A DNA stretch of 10,574 nt from Bacteroidota bacterium (GTDB taxonomy: Bacteria; Bacteroidota; Bacteroidia; Chitinophagales; LD1). Below the pieces are notes generated by a model. The model worked only from the letters and a program-made list of their open reading frames with translations, searched no databases and was not told the DNA's origin. Of this stretch, positions 6,237 to 10,574 are shown piece after piece. The stretch lies in the NCBI GenBank assembly GCA_018267435.1, contig JAFDYM010000091.1, positions 1 through 10,574 on the forward strand, written 5' to 3'. The translations under genes and the position numbers were made by a program. Each line of letters opens with the position of its first letter. The stretch's first letter is position 1.

Positions 6237-7676
6237 ATCCTTCTTCAGCATGGTATCTACTTCGTGCTTCATCCATAAGTACAGTTTACCAATTTTGAAA
6301 AACTCGTCCGATTTTTCGAAGTCGGCGGCTAGCTGGCTTAACAGTATTTGCTGTTTGGCTTTATCCTTTTCTTGGTCGGCAGCTACATATAGTTTAAAGA
6401 AAGCTACAATGGGCTCATACGAAGGTTCGCGTGCCTTTTCTTTGTACTTAAACATGGCATCAAGGTTGCGCAGTTCGCGCTTGTATAAATCGGTATTGCC
6501 AGTTTTATAGTAGGCTATTAGGTATAGTATACTTAAATAGTAACGTTCTGTATCATTAAAGTTTTGAAACACCACAGGCAGCTGTTTTAGCAGCTTGTCG
6601 TACTGATTCGTAAGCAGCAATATATTAATGCGCGCTATATCCATACGGTTGCGCGTCATGGGGTGTTTTAATAACTCCTCGTGTTTGTTAAGCAGGTCCC
6701 AGGCTTTTTTGTATTCGGCTTGTGTTATTAGTACCAATATATAGTTGGTTACTATGGCACTGCTATCGGGGTTAGTGGTTATTTCTGGTAACTCCATGCA
6801 CCTATCGAAGTATTCAAGTGCTTTTTTTAAGTTGTTGTTCAAATAGTACTCGGTACCTATATGGAACAGTACAAACATTTCTTCCAAAGGTAGCAACCAC
6901 TCTAAGTTGCGCACGTCCTCATGTTTTTTTCGGTAGCTAAGCAGCTCGGTAAGCACCTTTACTTTTTCGTTTCCGTGTAATGTAAATGCGTATTTACGTT
7001 TCTCTAGGTAGTCGTTTATAACCTTGGGCAAGCTGCTGGTAAACGGTAGGCTAGGTGGAGGGATTTGCTTGCCAGGTGCTATACGGTCCAAGTACAAATT
7101 GTTGATGGATTGAATGGCTGACTGCGCGCGCATAAACTTAAGCGCCGTGTAGTTCAGCAAGTCGCTGCTTGCTGTGCTTAGTTGCTCTATGTTATGCAGT
7201 AGGTTATCTAAAGATGAATTTGATTTTGGTATCTGCTTTACTACCCTTAGCGATTGTATATCGAACAATATGTCGTAGCGGCTATGCTTACGGCAGTAGT
7301 CTTCTAGCGCCTTATACTCGCGGTTAAAAGCTTCTATCTGGTTATTATCTACCAAGCGTTTTAACAGCATTAATTGGTGCTCAGGGGTATCGTGTTCTAG
7401 CTTCTTTTCGGTTTCGGTAATAATGATGAAGTTGTACAGCTCGGTGTTCAGCAGCCTTAGCTCATTGCGTAGCAGGTAATTTTTGGCAGCGGTATATTTC
7501 TCCTTAAACACTTTCTCATACAAAAGGGCTGCCTTGGGCTCGGCTTCGTCGTCTTTGTGTTTTTGCAGCGTATTAAACAGTTCTAACAGGCTTTTGCGCT
7601 TATGTGCTTTCAGCTTGGTTTTAAACTGTTCGCTTTCGCGCTTGCTTAGGTTGTTTATAAGGTATAAGGTCTTCAT
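6204..7676 (-). CDS. Helical-repeat (TPR-like) protein of unknown function
   Basis: The 490-residue protein has no signal peptide or membrane segment, so it is probably cytosolic. It is almost entirely predicted alpha-helix with high Lys/Leu/Glu content. The N-terminal 85 residues form a charged helical region (L-S-K-R-E-S-E-Q-F at 10-18, L-L-E-L-F-N-T-L-Q at 30-38, Y-L-L-R-N-E-L-R-L-L-N at 67-77). In layout this recalls the start of unnamed Bacteroidota proteins in which an 'LSKxE...' helix precedes a helical solenoid; I offer that resemblance from memory only. Residues about 266-330 look like tetratricopeptide-type helical hairpins (Y-Y-L-N-N-N-L-K-K-A-L-E-Y-F at 277-290, Q-A-E-Y-K-K-A-W-D-L-L at 319-329), and paired helices continue to about 470. 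The tail is basic (KKDKKSKRPLPHK). Such solenoids usually bind proteins. There is no catalytic motif. It starts at an ATG at 7676, 139 bases from the divergent hemG, and is the only gene of its transcript as far as seen. Confidence 0.75.
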   Translation of the reverse strand: MKTLYLINNLSKRESEQFKTKLKAHKRKSLLELFNTLQKHKDDEAEPKAALLYEKVFKEKYTAAKNYLLRNELRLLNTELYNFIIITETEKKLEHDTPEHQLMLLKRLVDNNQIEAFNREYKALEDYCRKHSRYDILFDIQSLRVVKQIPKSNSSLDNLLHNIEQLSTASSDLLNYTALKFMRAQSAIQSINNLYLDRIAPGKQIPPPSLPFTSSLPKVINDYLEKRKYAFTLHGNEKVKVLTELLSYRKKHEDVRNLEWLLPLEEMFVLFHIGTEYYLNNNLKKALEYFDRCMELPEITTNPDSSAIVTNYILVLITQAEYKKAWDLLNKHEELLKHPMTRNRMDIARINILLLTNQYDKLLKQLPVVFQNFNDTERYYLSILYLIAYYKTGNTDLYKRELRNLDAMFKYKEKAREPSYEPIVAFFKLYVAADQEKDKAKQQILLSQLAADFEKSDEFFKIGKLYLWMKHEVDTMLKKDKKSKRPLPHK

Positions 7677-7815
7677 TTGGGGGTAAAATCAGTGTATAAA
7701 TATAGTATTAACATAAAGCTATTCACGAATACTTGATAAAACTCAATAACACTTTTGGCTACGGTTAATGAACAGGAGATCCTTGTTTCTTCTATTTGTG
7801 TCTTAAAATATTGGT
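7677..7815. other. Divergent intergenic region between the TPR-like gene and hemG
   Basis: This 139-base AT-rich gap must hold both promoters. On the minus strand TATATTTA and TAGCTTTA each miss the -7 consensus TAnnTTTG by one base. On the plus strand CACTTTTG also misses by one. None has a well-spaced TTG element, so I do not place a promoter. No strong Shine-Dalgarno sequence precedes either start. Confidence 0.5.
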
Positions 7816-8337
7816 ATGAAGGTGTTGATACTATATGGTACTACCGAGGGGCAGACTCGCAAAGTAGCGCAGTATTTGGCTGAGCAAAGTGCCCAGCATG
7901 GGCATATTGTAAGTCTATATGAAGCCAACGATAATCCTCCAGATGTAGAGGGTTTTGAGGTAGTAATAGTTTGTGCATCGGTACATGTGGGGCGCTACCA
8001 AAGCGGTGTAGCCCATTATGTAAAGCACCATGCTGCTAAACTGAATGCTATAAAAACCGCTTTTGTTTCGGTAAGCCTTACAGCCGCCAGCGAAGATGAG
8101 GCATCGTGGATAGATTTGAACCACATTACCGAAACCTTCTTGCACTATGTAGGGTGGAAACCGAGCTTGGTAGAACAAGTGGCAGGTGCGTTGCGCTATA
8201 CGCAATACGACTTTTTTAAAAAGTTTACGCTTAGAATGATAGCAAGGAGGGCAGGCGGCTCAACCGATACAAGCCACGATACCGAATACACCGATTGGAA
8301 ACAGGTAAATGAAATATTGACGAAGTTGAAGATATAG
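7816..8337 (+). CDS. hemG: HemG-type menaquinone-dependent protoporphyrinogen IX oxidase
   Basis: The 173-residue protein is a flavodoxin-fold enzyme that oxidises protoporphyrinogen IX to protoporphyrin IX, the penultimate step of heme synthesis, passing electrons to quinone at the membrane. The FMN phosphate loop is Y-G-T-T-E-G-Q-T-R-K-V-A at 8-19, matching the S-T-R-D-G-Q-T-R-E-I-A loop of E. coli HemG. The C-terminal third is diagnostic: G-A-L-R-Y, a basic-aromatic helix, A-G-G-S-T-D-T and Y-T-D-W-K-Q-V. E. coli HemG has G-A-L-R-Y, S-G-G-E-T-D-T and Y-T-D-W-E-Q-V in the same order. The helical insertion that separates HemG from ordinary flavodoxins is therefore present. Length is close to the 181 residues of the E. 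coli enzyme. No other heme gene is adjacent. The alternative is a flavodoxin-like quinone reductase, which I consider unlikely given the C-terminal match. Confidence 0.88.
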   Translation: MKVLILYGTTEGQTRKVAQYLAEQSAQHGHIVSLYEANDNPPDVEGFEVVIVCASVHVGRYQSGVAHYVKHHAAKLNAIKTAFVSVSLTAASEDEASWIDLNHITETFLHYVGWKPSLVEQVAGALRYTQYDFFKKFTLRMIARRAGGSTDTSHDTEYTDWKQVNEILTKLKI

Positions 8338-8338
8338 G

Positions 8339-8394
8339 AGCGTAAACAAAAATGGTTGGCCAAATAGCCAACCATTTTTGTTTGTATTTACGCT
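8339..8394. terminator. Bidirectional terminator between hemG and the helicase gene
   Basis: AAACAAAAATGGTTGGC at 8344-8360 and its exact complement at 8367-8383 form a perfect 17-bp stem with a six-base loop (CAAATA). The outer half is A-rich on one arm and T-rich on the other, so each strand shows a GC-containing stem followed by a U tract, as expected for termination from both sides. Beyond it AGCGT (8339-8343) and ACGCT (8390-8394) can also pair. It begins right after the hemG stop at 8337 and reaches into the helicase stop codon at 8390-8388. Confidence 0.88.
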
Positions 8395-9758
8395 GTAGGT
8401 GGCGTAGGAGCTTGTCCCCCTCCACCGTTGTTATTGCCACCTTCAGGCCTTGGGCCTTTCGGGTTATTGCCTTTGTAGCCGCCGCCTTTAGGGTTGTTGC
8501 CCTTATAGCCACCGCCCTTGTTGCCGCCGCCTTTATGGCCACCACCGCCTGCACGTTTCTGTCCGTGGTTGAACGGTTTTTTGCCAGGTATTTGACCTAT
8601 ACGTTTTTTAGGGTTGTATTCAGGTGTTTCGCCTAGCTCGGCAGGTACAGGTAGTTTATTTACTACTGCTTCTATCAGTTCTTCTATCTTACCGAATTTA
8701 AACTGCCCTTCGGGGTTGATGAAAGTAAGCGCAGTGCCTTTTGTTTCGGCGCGGGCAGTACGGCCCACACGGTGTACATAGTCTTCGGCATCGTTCGGCA
8801 CATCGTAGTTTACTACTAGGCCTATGCTGTCCACATCTATACCGCGGCTCATTATATCCGTTGCTACCATTATCTGTAGCGTCTTGTTTTTAAAATTGCG
8901 CAGGGTTTCGTTGCGCTCTTCTTGTTCAAGGTCGCTATGTATGGCTGCTACGTTATAGCCGCTGCGCTTAAGTTCGCGTTCTAGGTTCTTTACTGCCTCT
9001 TTGCGGCTACAGAAAACAATGATGCTGGCTAAGCCTTTGTGTTCGTTCAAAAGGTTCTTTAGCAAGGCTGGTTTCTGCGCATCGTACACTACATAAGCAC
9101 CTTGCGTAACGCCCGCGGCAGGCTTAGATATAGATATGTTTATCTGCTCCGGCTCTACCAATATCTTCTTGGCTAGGTCGCGTATTTTAGGTGGCATGGT
9201 TGCGCTAAACAATAGCGTTTGCCTTTGTTTAGGCAAAAAGCTGATGATCTTGTTCAGGTCATCGCTAAAGCCCATATCCAGCATACGGTCTGCCTCGTCA
9301 AGTATCAAGTGTTTAACATGGTCGAATTTTACATAGCCCATGTTTAAGTGCGCTATCAACCTGCCGGGTGTGGCTATAATAATGTTGGCTCCTTGGCTCA
9401 ATGCCTTCTTCTCCTGCTCGAACGATATACCGTTGTTGCCGCCAAATATGGCTATACAGCTAACTGGGGCAAAGTAGGCAAAGCCCTGTATGGCTTCGTC
9501 TATCTGTATGGCCAGTTCGCGCGTAGGCACTATTATAAGTGCGTAGGTTTGGTCGGTCTGTGCTTGTATTATCTTATTGATAGTGGGTAGAACAAAGGCC
9601 GCTGTTTTGCCCGTACCCGTTTGGGCGCAGGCTATCAGGTCCTTGTTTTCCATTATTACAGGTATGGCCTGTTGTTGTATGGGGGTGGGTTTTTTAAAAC
9701 CCATGGCATCTAAGCCTTCTGCCAGTTCAGGCTCAAATTTCAAATCTTCGAATGTCAA
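8388..9758 (-). CDS. RhlE-like DEAD-box ATP-dependent RNA helicase
   Basis: The 456-residue protein uses ATP to unwind or remodel RNA, in roles such as ribosome assembly, RNA decay and cold adaptation. All core motifs are intact: Q motif (F3 and P-T-P-I-Q at 24-28), motif I A-Q-T-G-T-G-K-T at 45-52, Ia P-T-R-E-L at 78-82, Ib T-P-G-R at 130-133, II DEAD at 154-157, III S-A-T at 185-187, V A-T-D-I-M-S-R-G-I-D at 299-308, VI H-R-V-G-R-T-A-R at 329-336. The tail from about residue 392 is a Gly/Asn/Lys-rich low-complexity region with GGGYKGNNPKG duplicated at 415-436, probably an RNA-binding extension. The start is a TTG at 9758-9756: T-F-E-D-L follows directly, which is the usual beginning of this family, and no in-frame ATG lies between it and the upstream stop. 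The gene begins 16 bases after the stop of the regulator gene, so the two are probably co-transcribed. Confidence 0.93.
   Translation of the reverse strand: MTFEDLKFEPELAEGLDAMGFKKPTPIQQQAIPVIMENKDLIACAQTGTGKTAAFVLPTINKIIQAQTDQTYALIIVPTRELAIQIDEAIQGFAYFAPVSCIAIFGGNNGISFEQEKKALSQGANIIIATPGRLIAHLNMGYVKFDHVKHLILDEADRMLDMGFSDDLNKIISFLPKQRQTLLFSATMPPKIRDLAKKILVEPEQINISISKPAAGVTQGAYVVYDAQKPALLKNLLNEHKGLASIIVFCSRKEAVKNLERELKRSGYNVAAIHSDLEQEERNETLRNFKNKTLQIMVATDIMSRGIDVDSIGLVVNYDVPNDAEDYVHRVGRTARAETKGTALTFINPEGQFKFGKIEELIEAVVNKLPVPAELGETPEYNPKKRIGQIPGKKPFNHGQKRAGGGGHKGGGNKGGGYKGNNPKGGGYKGNNPKGPRPEGGNNNGGGGQAPTPPTA
8430..8552 (-). repeat. Low-complexity Gly/Lys/Asn repeat in the helicase tail
   Basis: On the minus strand this stretch encodes runs of G-G-G-x-K-G, including GGGYKGNNPKG twice in direct succession (33-base unit). 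The unit is imperfect in DNA and could change copy number by slippage without a frameshift, since its length is a multiple of three. Confidence 0.75.
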
Positions 9759-9774
9759 AATTTCTCGTTTAATG

Positions 9775-10574
9775 TTATGCTATAGTGCCTGCGGTTGATA
9801 GCTCCTTGCTAAGGCGGTTGTACTCGCTTTGCTTGGTTTCTTCATCGCGCATTTTCTTCAATGCCGCAGGTACTTCAAAGTGAAGGTCGTTAACCGTGCC
9901 CATTTTTTCAAATTTAAGTGCAGGGTCGTTTATAAAAGCCACTTTGCGTTTTACTGCATCCGTTAGTACAAAGCCTATCGTTACCGAGTTGGCGTTGTTG
10001 TTCATTTCGGGCATTGGGCGCAATATAGATATTGTTAGGTACTCGTCGCCATCAGTATTACGGCTTATCACCGCATCTACACTGGTTTTCTTGCTGTCGT
10101 CCGTACGGCCTGCATCTAGGTGGCGCATCAGGGTTTTAGTTATCCAGCGGCGGTAGTTCTGCTCGCTAATAATATACTCTAGGTCAACCTGGTTGCGGCT
10201 TAGGTGCAGTTCCTTGCTTATTTCTTTTAGGTGCTTGCTAGGTTCCTTGCTGCTGTAGCGTATAAAATATAGCTCGTTAAAGCCGAAATACTTAGGCAAT
10301 AGGTTGCTTATGCGCTGGAACAACATCTCGGGCGAGGCATTGTATTTTTCCAATAGCGATATGATAACATCCGGTTTCCAAGTAGTATTGGCGAAGAAAG
10401 CCTCGATATCCTTTATTAGGAATTCCTTATTTATATGCAATGCCTGCGCAAAGTAGGCACCGCGGAAGTTGTTCAGCACATGGTCGAAGCTTTCTACCTT
10501 TAACCAACTAGTGGTAATAGGGCGCTTCTCTATTTTCATATAAGCAAAGCCCAGTTCACGGCCAAAAAGGAATA
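9775..10574 (-). CDS. XRE/ScfR-like transcriptional regulator, C-terminal part (runs off right edge)
   Basis: The frame ends at TAA (9777-9775) and stays open to the window edge. An internal ATG at 10539 gives 254 residues, but the eleven full codons before it read F-L-F-G-R-E-L-G-F-A-Y and join naturally to M-K-I-E-K-R-P-I-T-T-S-W. In Bacteroidota regulators with an N-terminal XRE helix-turn-helix, a segment of this type (R-E-L-G-F-x-Y, then R-P-x-T-x-S-W, then S-F-x-x-V-L-N-N-F-x-x-x-Y-F-A-x-A-L) follows the DNA-binding domain. I therefore infer that the helix-turn-helix lies beyond base 10574. The visible part also has E-K-Y-x-x-S-P-E-M-L-F-Q-R-I-S-N-L-L-P at 64-82 and F-G-F-N-E-L-Y-F-I-R-Y at 85-95 of the 254-residue numbering, which recall the sensor half of ScfR/RamB-type regulators. 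No HExxH metal motif and no cysteine are visible. It precedes the helicase gene by 16 bases. The family assignment is by recalled resemblance; the ligand is unknown. Confidence 0.65.
   Translation of the reverse strand, partial: FLFGRELGFAYMKIEKRPITTSWLKVESFDHVLNNFRGAYFAQALHINKEFLIKDIEAFFANTTWKPDVIISLLEKYNASPEMLFQRISNLLPKYFGFNELYFIRYSSKEPSKHLKEISKELHLSRNQVDLEYIISEQNYRRWITKTLMRHLDAGRTDDSKKTSVDAVISRNTDGDEYLTISILRPMPEMNNNANSVTIGFVLTDAVKRKVAFINDPALKFEKMGTVNDLHFEVPAALKKMRDEETKQSEYNRLSKELSTAGTIA

Noticed and set aside
8430..8552. Glycine-rich repeat as evidence of a separate gene or insertion
   Set aside because: It continues the helicase frame without a break, and Gly-rich RNA-binding tails are typical of RhlE-like helicases.
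8231..8554. Alanine-rich 107-codon minus-strand frame over the hemG/helicase junction
   Set aside because: It is an out-of-frame reading of the helicase glycine-rich tail and crosses both the terminator hairpin and hemG.
10537..10539. ATG at 10539 as the true start of the regulator gene
   Set aside because: The frame continues upstream to the window edge with family-like residues (G-R-E-L-G-F-A-Y), so this ATG is more likely internal.

Overview
The window looks like a chromosomal segment from a member of the Bacteroidota, perhaps a Chitinophagales-like lineage. The evidence is SprB-type adhesin repeats, a lipoprotein with a K-(D/E)2-like surface-export signal after its lipidated cysteine, signal peptides of the '...FA|Q' type, weak Shine-Dalgarno sites, and a RhlE-like helicase with a Gly/Asn/Lys-rich tail. 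Genus and species cannot be read from the sequence. All genes share similar AT-leaning codon use (many ATA, GTA, CTA codons), so I see no clear sign of a recently acquired island.

Layout. Bases 1-3164 (minus strand) are one uninterrupted reading frame that runs off the left edge. It encodes the N-terminal 1054 residues of a very large secreted protein: a signal peptide followed by at least 14 tandem SprB-like repeats of about 75 residues. The gene is easy to miss because its stop lies outside the window and several spurious plus-strand frames overlie it. Divergent from it, at 3354-4313 (plus), is a trans-isoprenyl diphosphate synthase with its own terminator. Two plus-strand single-gene units follow: a secreted six-bladed beta-propeller protein (4505-5452, with terminator) and a collagen-like surface lipoprotein (5643-6152, with terminator). 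The lipoprotein converges on a minus-strand 490-residue helical protein of unknown function (6204-7676). Divergent from that is a HemG-type protoporphyrinogen oxidase (7816-8337, plus). It converges, across a strong bidirectional hairpin, on a minus-strand pair: an XRE/ScfR-like regulator that is cut by the right edge (9775-10574), then a RhlE-like DEAD-box helicase starting at a TTG codon 16 bases downstream (8388-9758).

How the genes relate. Apart from the regulator-helicase pair, the genes are separated by terminators or divergent promoter regions, so they look like independent units and not one pathway. Three adjacent products are exported (adhesin, propeller protein, lipoprotein), giving the left half a cell-envelope flavour. 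The isoprenoid synthase and the quinone-linked HemG are housekeeping functions. No RNA gene, CRISPR array, transposase or phage gene is visible. I do not see a convincing new multi-gene system. The features most worth following up are the 225-base-periodic adhesin, the unassigned 490-residue protein, the terminator that also encodes the end of that protein, and the HemG outlier.
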